Assembly: GCF_000720325.1 (NCBI RefSeq)
Contig: NZ_JOJM01000031.1
Span: 62,001-126,000, forward strand
Direction of reading: 5' to 3'
DNA from: Streptomyces sp. NRRL B-1347
GTDB taxonomy: Bacteria; Actinomycetota; Actinomycetes; Streptomycetales; Streptomycetaceae
Length of the DNA stretch: 64,000 nt
The first letter of the stretch is position 1; each line of letters starts with the position of its first letter. Under the pieces are notes generated by a model, which saw only the letters and a list, made by a program, of their open reading frames with translations, searched no databases and was not told where the DNA came from. Made by a program: the position numbers and the translations under genes. Of the stretch, positions 33,218 through 42,255 are shown piece after piece.

Positions 33218-34405
33218 GTGCGCACCGTTCACTTCGCCGCCGCCCGCCGCACCCCCATCGGGCGGCTCCGCGGGGCCCTGTCCTCCGTCCGCCCCGACGA
33301 CCTCGCCGCCACCGTCGTGCGCGGGCTGCTCGACGGCGCGCCGGACCTCGACCCGGCCCGCGTCGACGACGTCTACTGGGGCGCCGCCAACCAGGCGGGC
33401 GAGGACAACCGCAACGTGGCCCGCATGGCCGCGCTGCTCGCCGGCCTGCCGGAGTCCGTGCCCGGAGCCACCGTGAACCGGCTGTGCGCCTCAGGCCTTG
33501 AGGCCGTCACCACGGCGGCCCGCGCCATCGCCTCCGGCGAGGCCGACGTCGTCGTCGCGGGCGGCTCGGAGTCCATGAGCCGCGCGCCCTTCGTGCTGCC
33601 GCGCCCCGACGAGGCGCTGCCGCACCGCATGGAGACCGCCGACACCCGCCTCGGCTGGCGCCTGGTCAACCCGCGGATGAAGGAACTGCACGGGCTCCTG
33701 TCCATGGGGCAGACCGCGGAGGAGGTGGCCGAGCGCCACGGCGTCTCCCGCGAGCGCCAGGACGCCTTCGCGCTGCGCAGCCACCAGCGCGCCGCCGCCG
33801 CCCGCAAGAACGGCCACTTCGACGCCGAGCTGCTGCCCGTCAGCACCCCGGACGGCACGGTCGTCGACGCCGACGAGGCCATCCGCGAGGACACCTCGTA
33901 CGAGAAGCTCAGCAAGCTGCGCCCGGTCTTCCGCGACGGCGGCAGCGTCACCGCGGGCAACGCGTCGCCGATGAACGACGGCGCCGCGGGCCTGCTGCTC
34001 GTCAGCGAGGAGGCGCTGCGCGAGTTCGGCCTGGTGTCCCTCGGCCGGTACGTGGCAGGGGCCAGCGCGGGCGTCCACCCGGACGTGATGGGCATCGGGC
34101 CCGTGCCCGCGACGCGCAAGGCCCTCGCCCGGGTCGGCTGGTCCGTCGCGGACGTGCAGGAGGCCGAGTTCAACGAGGCCTTCGCGGCCCAGGCGATCGC
34201 CTGCGTGGACACGCTCGGCATCGACCCCGACCTGGTCAACCCGGACGGCGGCGCCATCGCCCTGGGCCACCCCCTGGGCTGCTCCGGCGCCCGGATCCTC
34301 ACCACGCTCCTGCACCGCATGCGGCGCACCGGTGCCGGCCGCGGCCTCGCCACGATGTGCGTCGGCGTGGGGCAGGGCAGCGCCCTGCTCGTCGAGCGCG
34401 ACTGA
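33218..34405 (+). CDS. Thiolase (acetyl-CoA acetyltransferase / beta-ketoadipyl-CoA thiolase type)
   Basis: 395 aa, the normal length of a thiolase. The acyl-accepting Cys90 lies in NRLCASGLEAV. The catalytic His is in GGAIALGHPLGCSG and the second Cys is in MCVGVGQGSA, where most family members have CIGGGxG. It cleaves or forms 3-ketoacyl-CoA. The early GTG start has CGGAG upstream. It stands alone between the PKS terminator and a minus-strand block, with its own AT-rich promoter region. The opening RTPIG and the sequence around Cys90 resemble beta-ketoadipyl-CoA thiolases, so aromatic or fatty acid breakdown is the likely role. A link to the PKS pathway is possible but unsupported. Confidence 0.85.
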   Translation: MRTVHFAAARRTPIGRLRGALSSVRPDDLAATVVRGLLDGAPDLDPARVDDVYWGAANQAGEDNRNVARMAALLAGLPESVPGATVNRLCASGLEAVTTAARAIASGEADVVVAGGSESMSRAPFVLPRPDEALPHRMETADTRLGWRLVNPRMKELHGLLSMGQTAEEVAERHGVSRERQDAFALRSHQRAAAARKNGHFDAELLPVSTPDGTVVDADEAIREDTSYEKLSKLRPVFRDGGSVTAGNASPMNDGAAGLLLVSEEALREFGLVSLGRYVAGASAGVHPDVMGIGPVPATRKALARVGWSVADVQEAEFNEAFAAQAIACVDTLGIDPDLVNPDGGAIALGHPLGCSGARILTTLLHRMRRTGAGRGLATMCVGVGQGSALLVERD

Positions 34406-34424
34406 CGCCCGGCCGCGCGCCCGG

Positions 34425-34616
34425 CTAGGTGAGCGTGACGGCCACGGCGAGCGCCAGGGCCAGACAGGCGAGCCCCACCGCTGTCACGCCCCACGGCCGG
34501 GCGGGCCTGGCCGGTGCGCAACAGCAGCACCCCGGGTGCTTGAGGTAGGGGGAGTCGAGCCAGTACGCCCCGACGAGCCGGGCGTGTACCTGGTGGATTG
34601 CGCCGTCGGTCTCCAT
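34425..34616 (-). CDS. Small hypothetical membrane protein
   Basis: 63 aa from the ATG at 34616, with GGGTGG upstream. The N-terminal half is soluble and ends in HPGCCCC, four cysteines in a row. The C-terminal 27 residues form one hydrophobic helix (GVTAVGLACLALALAVAV). It could be a single-span protein with a metal- or lipid-linked Cys cluster next to the membrane. A longer reading frame reaches 34718 but the extension looks non-coding. I do not recognise the family. The rest of 34406-34758 shows no other gene. Confidence 0.45.
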   Translation of the reverse strand: METDGAIHQVHARLVGAYWLDSPYLKHPGCCCCAPARPARPWGVTAVGLACLALALAVAVTLT

Positions 34617-34758
34617 GCCCACCCAACGCCCCGGCCCGCGGCCGGGCCACGGCGGGGTCAACCTGCCCGCCCGAGTTCCACGGATACGGCGGACCCGGCG
34701 CACGGAAACGTTTGGCACGACCGACGCGCGGGGAGGGTTCTTCGGTCGTCCGCGGCCC

Positions 34759-36825
34759 CTACGGGGTGCTCAGGTCCTCCGCGAGCAGCCGCTTGGCGAT
34801 CGTGTCGACCGCCGCCGTCAGCGCGGCGTCGTCCTGGACGGTCCCGCCCTCGGGCCGGCCGTCCTTCGCCAGCTCCTCGCTGAGCCAGCGCGCCCACTCC
34901 TTGCCGATGACCTCGGCCTCCCGCTCGCCCGCCGCGGTGTGCTGGAACAGGGTGCCGCTGCGGCTGAGGTAGCCCTCCTCGACCATGCGGTCGAACACCG
35001 GCACCAGGACCTCCGGCGGCAGCTGCCGCCGGGCCGCGATGAGGTTCAGGTTGGCGTGGCCGACCAGGCGGGTGAAGAGCGCCACCTGCATCACCGCCCA
35101 GGCGCCCGCCGGGTCCAGGCGCGTGTCGGACCGGTGGATCACGCTGCGCGCGGTGCCGGGGCCCTTGCGGCGCAGGATGTTGCCGACGGCCAGCTCCAGG
35201 AGCCGGGCCGAGTCGCCCGCCGACGACGGCGAGGCGAAGCCCTCGCCCATGTCGCTGGAGCTCATCCGCGCGCTGTCGCGCAGCTCCACCTGCTTGAGGA
35301 ACAGCGCCACCACGAACCCCACCAGGGCCACCGGCACCGTCCACAGGAACACCGTCTGGAGCGTGTCCGCGTACGCCTCGACGAGCGGCGCCGCCGCCGC
35401 GTCCGGCAGCTCGTGCAGGCCCTCCGGGCTCTGCGAGGCCTTCGCGATCGCGTCCTCGGGCGCGGTGCCCGTCCGCGCCGCGTCGGCGACCCCGTCCCGC
35501 AGGTTCGGGGCCAGCGTGTTGGCGTAGATCGTGCCGAACACGGCCGTGCCGAAGGAGCTGCCGAGGGTGCGGAAGAACGTGACGCCGGACGTCGCGGTGC
35601 CCAGGTCCGCGTACGCGACGGTGTTCTGCACGGCGATCGTGAGGACCTGCATGCACAGGCCGATGCCGACGCCGAGCACGAACATGTACAGCGACTCCAG
35701 CCACGCGCTGGTCGCGCTGCCCATCAGGGACATCAGATAGAGACCGACCGCCATCACCAGGGCGCCCACGATCGGGAAGATCCGGTACGTGCCCGTCCTG
35801 CTGACCACGTTGCCGCTGAAGATCGACGCGATGAGCAGGCCGACGACCATCGGCAGGGTGCGCACCCCGGAGATCGTCGCCGAGTCCCCGTCGACGTACT
35901 GGAGGTACGTCGGCAGGAACGTCATCGCGCCGAGCATCGCGAAGCCCACGATGAAGCTGAGGACCGAGCACACCGTGAACACGGGGTTCGCGAACAGGCG
36001 CATGGGCAGCATCGGCTCCGCCGCGCGCGTCTCCGCCCAGCAGAAGCCCGCGAGCGCGGCGAGCCCGCCCGCGAACAGGGCGATGATGACGCCCGAGCCC
36101 CACGCGTACTCGTTGCCGCCCCAGCTCGTCGCCAGGATCAGCGCGCTGGAGCCGATCGCGACGAGCGCGATGCCCAGGTAGTCGATGACGGGCCGCGCCG
36201 CCGACTTCACCGACGGGATGGTGCGGGCGGCGGCCACGACGACCAGGATCGCGATGGGCACGTTGACGTAGAACGCCCAGCGCCAGCTCAGATGGTCGGT
36301 GAACAGGCCGCCGAGCAGCGGTCCGATGACCGTGGACACGCCGAAGACGGCGCCGATCGCGCCCTGGTACTTGCCGCGCTCCCGCAGCGGGATCACATCG
36401 GCGATCAGCGCCATCGACGTGACCATCAGACCGCCCGCGCCGATGCCCTGCATCGCCCGCCAGGCGATCAGCAGCGACATGTTCGTGGCCAGGCCGCACA
36501 GGAACGAGCCGGTGATGAAGACGACCGCCGACACCTGGAAGACGACCTTGCGGCCGAACAGGTCACCGAACTTGCCGACGAGGACCGTCGCGACGGTCTC
36601 CGCGAGCAGGTACGACGTCACCACCCACGACATGTGCGCGGCGCCGCCCAGGTCCGACACGATCGTCGGCAGGGCGGTGCCGACGATCGTCTGGTCGAGC
36701 GCGGCGAGCAGGACGCCCAGCATGATCGTGACGAAGACGACATTGCGGCGGCGCCGGTCCAGGACCGGCGGGCCCTGCTCCGGCGCCCGCGCGGCCTCGG
36801 CGTGCTCGGTGACGGTCACAGGCAC
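34759..36825 (-). CDS. DHA2-family MFS exporter with C-terminal cytosolic domain
   Basis: 688 aa. About 14 hydrophobic spans occupy residues 28-520, with the motif A segment [10 protein letters not shown] and motif C-like [16 protein letters not shown], typical of EmrB/QacA drug:proton antiporters. The final 150 residues are soluble, contain [24 protein letters not shown] and look like a MarR-type winged helix. This extension is known in some actinobacterial exporters. GTG start after GAGGG. It lies close to the PKS cluster and could export the polyketide, but it is on the opposite strand behind a thiolase, so this is only a suggestion. Confidence 0.88.
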   Translation of the reverse strand: MPVTVTEHAEAARAPEQGPPVLDRRRRNVVFVTIMLGVLLAALDQTIVGTALPTIVSDLGGAAHMSWVVTSYLLAETVATVLVGKFGDLFGRKVVFQVSAVVFITGSFLCGLATNMSLLIAWRAMQGIGAGGLMVTSMALIADVIPLRERGKYQGAIGAVFGVSTVIGPLLGGLFTDHLSWRWAFYVNVPIAILVVVAAARTIPSVKSAARPVIDYLGIALVAIGSSALILATSWGGNEYAWGSGVIIALFAGGLAALAGFCWAETRAAEPMLPMRLFANPVFTVCSVLSFIVGFAMLGAMTFLPTYLQYVDGDSATISGVRTLPMVVGLLIASIFSGNVVSRTGTYRIFPIVGALVMAVGLYLMSLMGSATSAWLESLYMFVLGVGIGLCMQVLTIAVQNTVAYADLGTATSGVTFFRTLGSSFGTAVFGTIYANTLAPNLRDGVADAARTGTAPEDAIAKASQSPEGLHELPDAAAAPLVEAYADTLQTVFLWTVPVALVGFVVALFLKQVELRDSARMSSSDMGEGFASPSSAGDSARLLELAVGNILRRKGPGTARSVIHRSDTRLDPAGAWAVMQVALFTRLVGHANLNLIAARRQLPPEVLVPVFDRMVEEGYLSRSGTLFQHTAAGEREAEVIGKEWARWLSEELAKDGRPEGGTVQDDAALTAAVDTIAKRLLAEDLSTP

Positions 36826-36897
36826 ACCCTCACACCGGTACCGGGCGTGTGCATGCCGGGCCGTCCGGTCCGGTGACGGGCGGGCCCGGCCCCCGGC

Positions 36898-37674
36898 TCA
36901 GTCCCGCGGGCGCCGCCGCAGCAGATACGTGTCCATGATCCAGCCCTTGCGCTCCCGGGCCTCGGCCCGCAGCCGCCCGATGCGCCCGGCCGCCTCGGGC
37001 AGCGCCCCGGAGACGAGGATCTCGTCGGGCGTGCCGATGTAGGCGCCCCAGTAGATGTCGAGGTCGTCCCGGTCGGCGTACCGCTGGAAGGCCTGCCGCG
37101 CGTCCAGCATCACCACCACGTCGTCCACGCCCTCGGGGAAGCCCTCGTCGCTCAGCCGGCGCCCGGTGGTGACCTGGAAGGGGCGCCCGACGCGGTTCAG
37201 GCCCACCCGGTGCCGGGCGGCGAGCGCGGACACGCTGCTGACCCCGGGCACGACGTCGTACGCGAAGGCGACGGCGCCGCGCCCGACGACGTCCTCCAGG
37301 ATCGCGATCGTGCTGTCGTAAAGCGCCGGGTCGCCCCACACCAGGAAGGCACCGGTGCCCTCCGGGCCCAGCTCGTCGGCGATCAGCCGCTCGTAGATGT
37401 CGGCGCGGCGGCCGCGCCAGTCGTCGACCGCGCCGGCGTAGGCGACCCGGTCCGCCTCCTGGTCGCGCCGCGGGTCGCGGGCCTCGACGACGCGGTACGC
37501 CCCGTCCGGGCGGTGGGCGTCGAGCATCCCCCGGCGCAGCGCGACGAGGTCCGCCTTCTCCTCGCCCTTGTCGAGGACGAAGAACACGTCGGTGTCCCTC
37601 ATCGCCTTGACCGCCTGCAGGGTCAGCTGGTCCGGGTCGCCCGCGCCGATCCCGATGACATGAATCCTTCGCAC
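36898..37674 (-). CDS. cobF: Precorrin-6A synthase (deacetylating)
   Basis: 258 aa tetrapyrrole methylase fold. It methylates precorrin-5 at C-1 using SAM and releases acetate in the aerobic cobalamin pathway. The N-terminal HVIGIGAGDPDQLTLQAVKAM, the GDPALYD segment and VVPGVSSVSALAARHR are typical of CobF. The length matches the family. Its stop is 72 nt past the start of the exporter, in the same direction, and a DUF309 gene lies just upstream. Other cob genes are not in the window, which is common for cobF in Streptomyces. Confidence 0.92.
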   Translation of the reverse strand: MRRIHVIGIGAGDPDQLTLQAVKAMRDTDVFFVLDKGEEKADLVALRRGMLDAHRPDGAYRVVEARDPRRDQEADRVAYAGAVDDWRGRRADIYERLIADELGPEGTGAFLVWGDPALYDSTIAILEDVVGRGAVAFAYDVVPGVSSVSALAARHRVGLNRVGRPFQVTTGRRLSDEGFPEGVDDVVVMLDARQAFQRYADRDDLDIYWGAYIGTPDEILVSGALPEAAGRIGRLRAEARERKGWIMDTYLLRRRPRD

Positions 37675-37686
37675 GTCAGGAGTGTG

Positions 37687-38217
37687 TCACCCGTCCCCGC
37701 GCGCCGCGCCGGGGGCCAGCGTCGGCGCGGCCGCCGCCGCGTCGATGGGCACCTCGCCCCGCTCCACCCGCGCCGCCAACCCCCGCGCCCACGCGAGCAG
37801 TTCCGGTACGCCGATCCCGTACGGCCGCTCCCGGCCCGGCTCCGCCGCGCTCCACGCCGCGACGGCGCCCGCGCCCCTGAGCAGCAGCCGCGCCCCGCCC
37901 TTCGCGTTGCCGCGCGCCGCGTGCGTCAGGCCCACGGCGAGCTGCGCGAGCCCCTGCCACAGGCCGCGCTCCTCGTCAGGACCCGCCTTCCAGGCGTCCT
38001 CGAAGACCTCGTGCGCGTGGAAGGGCCGCCCGGCGTCGAGGAGCGCCTGCGCCTCGGCGAGGGTCTCCGCCGGGGTGCGGGGCACGCCCTCCGGCTGCCG
38101 CTCGACGCCTTCGGCCCCGTACGGCAGCGGCCGCCCGAGGCCGTCGCGCGGTCGCGCGCTGCGCGCCCGGCCCGCCGTGTCCCGGTCCCGGTCGCCTGGT
38201 CCAAGTGCGCTCGTCAT
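37687..38217 (-). CDS. DUF309 domain protein
   Basis: 176 aa. The core FHAHEVFEDAWKAG followed by LWQGLAQLAVGLTHAARGN is the DUF309 signature, a short helical domain of unknown function with conserved His, Glu and Trp. The first 45 residues are Arg/Pro/Gly-rich and probably disordered. The ATG at 38217 is chosen because the longer open frame runs back into the tRNA. It is 12 nt upstream of cobF and probably cotranscribed with it. No function is assigned. Confidence 0.8.
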   Translation of the reverse strand: MTSALGPGDRDRDTAGRARSARPRDGLGRPLPYGAEGVERQPEGVPRTPAETLAEAQALLDAGRPFHAHEVFEDAWKAGPDEERGLWQGLAQLAVGLTHAARGNAKGGARLLLRGAGAVAAWSAAEPGRERPYGIGVPELLAWARGLAARVERGEVPIDAAAAAPTLAPGAARGDG

Positions 38218-38354
38218 GCGGCGATTCTCCCGCCCCCGCCCCGCACCCCGCCTCCGGGCGGTGACCTGCGAAGGGGACGGCCGGGACCACCCCCGCACGT
38301 GGGGTAGAGTTCTACCTGCGTGATCACGCGGAACACACACCGCGAGGAACGCAC

Positions 38355-38428
<74 letters not shown>

Positions 38429-38446
38429 CTTTGCGAAGTCGCGAGT

Positions 38447-38484
38447 CGAGGGGCCGTTTCAGAGAGATCTGAAACGGCCCCTCG
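38447..38484 (+). terminator. Perfect hairpin after tRNA-Pro
   Basis: A 16-bp perfect stem (CGAGGGGCCGTTTCAG with its complement) and a 6-nt loop, 18 nt after the tRNA. It should end the tRNA transcript before the regulator gene. Confidence 0.85.
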
Positions 38485-38520
38485 GTCGTTCCGCGACCGC
38501 TGGCTATGCTGCCGCCGTGC

Positions 38521-38542
38521 GAAGCGCTCAGGGAAGCGCTCA
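38521..38542. promoter_or_regulatory. Direct repeats with AGCGCT cores before the DeoR/LacI regulator
   Basis: GAAGCGCTCA occurs at 38521-38530 and 38533-38542. Each unit contains the palindrome AGCGCT. They lie 32 nt upstream of the regulator start and just after a TATGCT -10-like box at 38505, a good place for an autoregulatory operator. Confidence 0.45.
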
Positions 38543-38573
38543 AACGAACAGCGGTGGGCGAGGGGGCAGCAGC

Positions 38574-39788
38574 ATGCGCGAACCGGTGGACCTCAGGCGG
38601 CAGCGGATCCTCGCCGTGGTGCGGTCGCGCGGCGCGACCCGGGTCAGCGACCTCGCGGCGGAGCTCGCGGTGTCGGTGGTGACCCTCAGGCGCGACGTGG
38701 AGGAGCTCGCCCGCGAGGGCAAGCTGCGCCGCGGCCACGGGGTGGCCCGGCCGGTCCTGCCCGAGCCCGGGCGGCGGACGGCCCCCGCTCCCGACCCCAC
38801 GGCGGACGAAGGCCCCGTCGCGGTCGTGGTGCCCGAGCGCCACTCCTATCTGTACGAGACGCTGCACGGCGCCCGCTCCGCCTTCGAGGAGGCGGGCGTG
38901 CGCATCGCGCTGCACATCGCCCCGGCCGCACCCGGCGCCGAACAGCCGCTGGTGGAGCGGGCGTTGGCGGACGGTGCGCGGGGCCTGCTGATCGCGCCGC
39001 GCTGGCGCAGCCGGGCCACCGAGGAGGCCGACTACGCCTGGCTGGCGCGCGTCGGGGTGCCCACGGTCGTGATGGAGCGCAGGCCCCGGCGCGGCAGCGC
39101 GCTGCACGCCGTCGACGCGGTGTGCACGGACCACTGGTACGGCGTCCACCTCGCCGTCGAGCACCTCACGGGCCTCGGGCACCGGCGCGTCGTGCTCGCC
39201 GCGCGCGACGACAGCCCGACGGCGCGCACCCTGCGCGCGGCGTTCGCCGAGATCGCGGCGGACCACCCCCACGTCGACGCGTGGGCGGTCGCCCTCAGCT
39301 CTCCCGGAGCGGTCCCGGACCCGGCGGCGCCGACCGCCGAGCAGCCGGTCGATCTGCCCTCGCTGCTCGGCGAATCGGGTGCGACGGCCGCCGTCCTGCA
39401 CGGTGACGTGGACGCGCTGATGCTGGTGCAGGCGTTGCGCGACGCCGGGATCCGGGTCCCCGAGGACTGCTCCGTGATCGCGTACGACGACGTGGTCGCG
39501 GCGCTCGGCAGCACCCCCCTGACGGCCGTGTCCCCGCCCAAGGCGGACATCGGCAGGGCGGCGGCCGAGCTGCTCCTGCGCCGTCTCGGGCGGGTGGCGG
39601 ACGGCGGCGCGGCGGAGCCGGTGCGGCGCGTGGAGTTGCTGCCCGAGCTGAAGGTCCGCGGCTCGACGTCGGCTCCGCGCGGGGCGGAGGCCCAGGGGCA
39701 GAGCGGGGCGGAGGACGAGGGGCAGAGCGGGGCGGAGGCCGAGGGGCAGGGCCGGGGCGCCGCGGGCGCAACTTCCGTGCCACGATGA
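38574..39788 (+). CDS. Transcriptional regulator: DeoR-type HTH fused to LacI-type sugar-binding domain
   Basis: 404 aa. Residues 5-60 (RRQRILAVVRSRGATRVSDLAAELAVS then VTLRRDVEELAREG) form a DeoR-type winged HTH. Residues 85-375 match a periplasmic-binding-protein-like LacI/GalR effector domain, with VCTDHWYGVHLAVEHLTGLGHRR and CSVIAYDDVVAALGSTPLTAV. The ATG follows GGGGG. The tail is a low-complexity Gly/Glu/Gln repeat. It is the first gene before a sugar ABC operon and very likely represses it in response to the imported sugar. The DeoR-HTH/LacI-body combination is a known actinobacterial arrangement. Confidence 0.88.
   Translation: MREPVDLRRQRILAVVRSRGATRVSDLAAELAVSVVTLRRDVEELAREGKLRRGHGVARPVLPEPGRRTAPAPDPTADEGPVAVVVPERHSYLYETLHGARSAFEEAGVRIALHIAPAAPGAEQPLVERALADGARGLLIAPRWRSRATEEADYAWLARVGVPTVVMERRPRRGSALHAVDAVCTDHWYGVHLAVEHLTGLGHRRVVLAARDDSPTARTLRAAFAEIAADHPHVDAWAVALSSPGAVPDPAAPTAEQPVDLPSLLGESGATAAVLHGDVDALMLVQALRDAGIRVPEDCSVIAYDDVVAALGSTPLTAVSPPKADIGRAAAELLLRRLGRVADGGAAEPVRRVELLPELKVRGSTSAPRGAEAQGQSGAEDEGQSGAEAEGQGRGAAGATSVPR
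39681..39751 (+). repeat. Three 24-nt tandem repeats at the 3' end of the regulator gene
   Basis: Units begin at 39681, 39705 and 39729 (GGGGCGGAGG start) and encode an 8-residue GAEAQGQS-like repeat. They add a disordered tail after the conserved binding domain. Confidence 0.85.
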
Positions 39789-39793
39789 GCGTT

Positions 39794-39829
39794 TGATCGG
39801 TTCATCTTCTTCTGATCGGTCTATTGACC
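39794..39829. promoter_or_regulatory. Probable operator of the sugar ABC operon
   Basis: TGATCGGT occurs twice (39794 and 39813) as part of 13-nt imperfect direct repeats, and the second overlaps the inverted repeat GGTC-N4-GACC at 39818-39829. A further CGATCA lies at 39843. The cluster sits between the regulator stop and the binding-protein start, where a LacI/DeoR-type repressor would act. Confidence 0.45.
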
Positions 39830-39891
39830 AGGTTCGCTCAGGCGATCAGTATTCCCGTGACTCGGACACGCAGGAGCCGCGGGAGGCGCCC

Positions 39892-41241
39892 ATGCCTGCT
39901 CGACACAGCCGCCCCAGCCGCCGGGGAGTGCTCGCCGCGCTCACCGCCCTGCCGCTCACGGGCGCCCTCGGCGCCTGCGGCGGGGGCGGCGGCGCGTCCG
40001 CCGCGGGCGGCAGACGTGCCAACGGCGTCACCACCCTCACCTTCTGGTCCGCGCTGCGCGGCAGCCGGGAGGTCGTGGACGCCTTCAACCGGACGCACGA
40101 CCACATCCAGGTCGACTTCGAGCAGGTGCCGTCCGGCAACCACGGCGGCTACGCGAAGCTGAGCAACGCGGCGCGCGCGGGCAACGCCCCCGACGTCGCC
40201 ACGATCGAGTACCCCCAGGTGCCGGGCTTCGCGATAGACGGCGTGGCCCGTGACCTCACGCCGCTGCTCGGCGACGGGCTGCGGGCCAAGCTGCTGCCTC
40301 AGGCGCTCGGCCTGACCACGTTCGAGAAGCGCACCTACAGCGTGCCGCTCGACGTCGAGCCGATGGTGCTGCACTACCGCGCGGACCTCTTCGAGACGTA
40401 CGGCTTCGAGGTCCCCGCCACGTGGGACGAGTTCGCCGAGCTCGCCCGGAAGGTGCCGGGCCGCGGTGAGGGCCGCAGGGCGGCGGTCTTCCCCACGGAC
40501 GGCGCGATGCACTTCGCCGCCTGGGCCTGGCAGGCGGGCGCCCAGTGGTTCGACACCTCCGGCGGCGCCTGGAACGTGTCCCTCGCGGACGCTCCGACCC
40601 GGCGCGTGGCGGCGTACTGGCAGCGACTGATCGACGAGGACCTCGTCCACGTCAACGCCGTCGAGAGCCGTCTGTTCGACGCCCAGATCGGGAACGGCCT
40701 GGTCCTGACCCGGTTCAGCGGCGCCTGGGAGGCGGGCGCGCAGATGAACGCGCGGCCCGGCCAGAAGGGCCGGTGGCGGATCGCGCCGCTGCCCCAGTGG
40801 GACCCGGACCGGCCCGTCGTCGGCACGCACGGCGGCTCCACCTTCGCCGTGACCAAGGACAGCAGGCACCCGGAGGCCGCCATGGAGTTCATCGAGTGGC
40901 AGGTCTCCCACCCCGACGCCCTCAAGGCCCGCCTCTCCAGCGGCGCGAGCAGCCAGTACCCGGCCGCGTCCGCACTCGTGGCGGTCGGCCGGGCGGCCTT
41001 CGACCGCGACTACTACGGCGGCCAGGACGTCTACGCGCTCTTCGACGACGAGGCCCGCAAGATCCGCGACGGCTGGATGTGGGGCCCCCGGATGACCGCC
41101 ACCAGCAAGGTCATGCAGGACGCCTTCGCCCGCGCCGGAGGCGGCTCCGGCACCGTCCTGTCCGCCGTGCGCGCCGCGCAGGACGGCACGATGCCCGACC
41201 TCAAGGCGCTCGGCCTGGCCACCACCCAGCACACCACGTGA
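39892..41241 (+). CDS. Sugar ABC transporter substrate-binding lipoprotein
   Basis: 449 aa extracellular solute-binding protein of family 1. The N-terminus has a twin-arginine-like SRRGVLAAL and a lipobox LGAC, so it is probably exported and lipid-anchored at Cys30. The mature part has LTFWSALRGSREVVDAFN and GGSTFAVTKDSRHPEAAMEFIEW, typical of oligosaccharide binders. ATG follows GGGAGG. It starts 103 nt after the regulator and is followed by two permeases. No ATPase gene is nearby, so a shared ATPase such as MsiK probably energises it. Confidence 0.92.
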   Translation: MPARHSRPSRRGVLAALTALPLTGALGACGGGGGASAAGGRRANGVTTLTFWSALRGSREVVDAFNRTHDHIQVDFEQVPSGNHGGYAKLSNAARAGNAPDVATIEYPQVPGFAIDGVARDLTPLLGDGLRAKLLPQALGLTTFEKRTYSVPLDVEPMVLHYRADLFETYGFEVPATWDEFAELARKVPGRGEGRRAAVFPTDGAMHFAAWAWQAGAQWFDTSGGAWNVSLADAPTRRVAAYWQRLIDEDLVHVNAVESRLFDAQIGNGLVLTRFSGAWEAGAQMNARPGQKGRWRIAPLPQWDPDRPVVGTHGGSTFAVTKDSRHPEAAMEFIEWQVSHPDALKARLSSGASSQYPAASALVAVGRAAFDRDYYGGQDVYALFDDEARKIRDGWMWGPRMTATSKVMQDAFARAGGGSGTVLSAVRAAQDGTMPDLKALGLATTQHTT

Positions 41242-41274
41242 ACGCCCGCACCCCGAAAGGCAGGTGCCCCCCCC

Positions 41275-42255
41275 ATGACCGCGACAGCCCACGCCCCCGC
41301 GGCCCCCGCCCCGCAGCGGGCCGCCGACGTGCCCGGGCGCAAGGCCAAGCGCGTGGCCGAGCGCCGCAGACGCACCGCGGCGGGCGTCCTGATGGCCCCG
41401 TTCTTCCTCCTCCTCACCGTCGTCTTCCTCGTCCCCGTCGGGACTGCCGTGTGGCTGAGCCTCTTCAGCGACGACCAGCCGGGCCTCGGCTTCGGCCCCG
41501 AGCGCACCGTCTTCGTGGGCGTGCGCTCCTACGCCGCCGTGCTCACCGACCCCACGTTCCTGTCCGGGCTCGGCACGGTCGCGCTGTACTGCCTGCTCTA
41601 CATCCCCCTGATGGTGCTCGGCTCCCTCGCCCTCGCGCTGCTCCTCGACTCCGGCGTCGTACGGCTGCGCGCCTGGGCCCAGCTGGGCCTGTTCCTGCCG
41701 CACGCGGTGCCCGGCATCATCGCCGCCCTGATCTGGCTCTACCTCTACACACCCGGCATCAGCCCGGTCATCGACGCCCTCAACAAGGCCGACGTCACGG
41801 TGGACTTCCTCGGCCTGCACACCACGCTGCCGTCGATCGTGAACATCGCCCTGTGGAGCAACCTCGGCTACAACATGGTCGTCTTCTACGCCGCCCTCCA
41901 GGCGGTCCCGCGCGAGGTCGTCGAGGCGGCGGTCGTGGACGGGGCGGGGCCCGTGCGCACCGCGCTCCAGGTGAAGACGCCGCTCGTGCGCTCCTCGATC
42001 GTGGTGGTCGCCATGTTCACCCTGATCTGGGCGCTCCAGCTGTTCACCGAACCGATGCTGCTCAGCCAGTCCTCACAGATGATCAACTCCCGGTTCTCGC
42101 CCAGCATGTACATCTACGACGCCGCCTTCACCCGCAACAACTACTCGCTGGCCGCCGCCGCCTCGGTGATCCTCCTCGCCCTCACCGTCGCCGTGTCCTA
42201 CGCCGTCACCCGCTGGACCGGCCGCGCCGACCGGACCGTGGAGGCCGCCCGATGA
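41275..42255 (+). CDS. Sugar ABC transporter permease 1 (MalF-type)
   Basis: 326 aa with six predicted spans after a 35-residue charged N-terminus. The EAA loop is EAAVVDGAGPVRTALQVKTPL, which contacts the ATPase. ATG at 41275 is 33 nt after the binding-protein gene. The stop overlaps the second permease in ATGA. It forms the membrane channel with that partner. Confidence 0.93.
   Translation: MTATAHAPAAPAPQRAADVPGRKAKRVAERRRRTAAGVLMAPFFLLLTVVFLVPVGTAVWLSLFSDDQPGLGFGPERTVFVGVRSYAAVLTDPTFLSGLGTVALYCLLYIPLMVLGSLALALLLDSGVVRLRAWAQLGLFLPHAVPGIIAALIWLYLYTPGISPVIDALNKADVTVDFLGLHTTLPSIVNIALWSNLGYNMVVFYAALQAVPREVVEAAVVDGAGPVRTALQVKTPLVRSSIVVVAMFTLIWALQLFTEPMLLSQSSQMINSRFSPSMYIYDAAFTRNNYSLAAAASVILLALTVAVSYAVTRWTGRADRTVEAAR

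Noticed and set aside
33218..34405. Thiolase as a starter-unit or extender enzyme of the PKS
   Set aside because: It lies after the operon terminator with its own promoter region, and the expected p-aminobenzoate starter needs no thiolase.
39681..39751. Repeat tail of the regulator as a separate small gene
   Set aside because: It is in frame with the regulator and has no start or ribosome site of its own.
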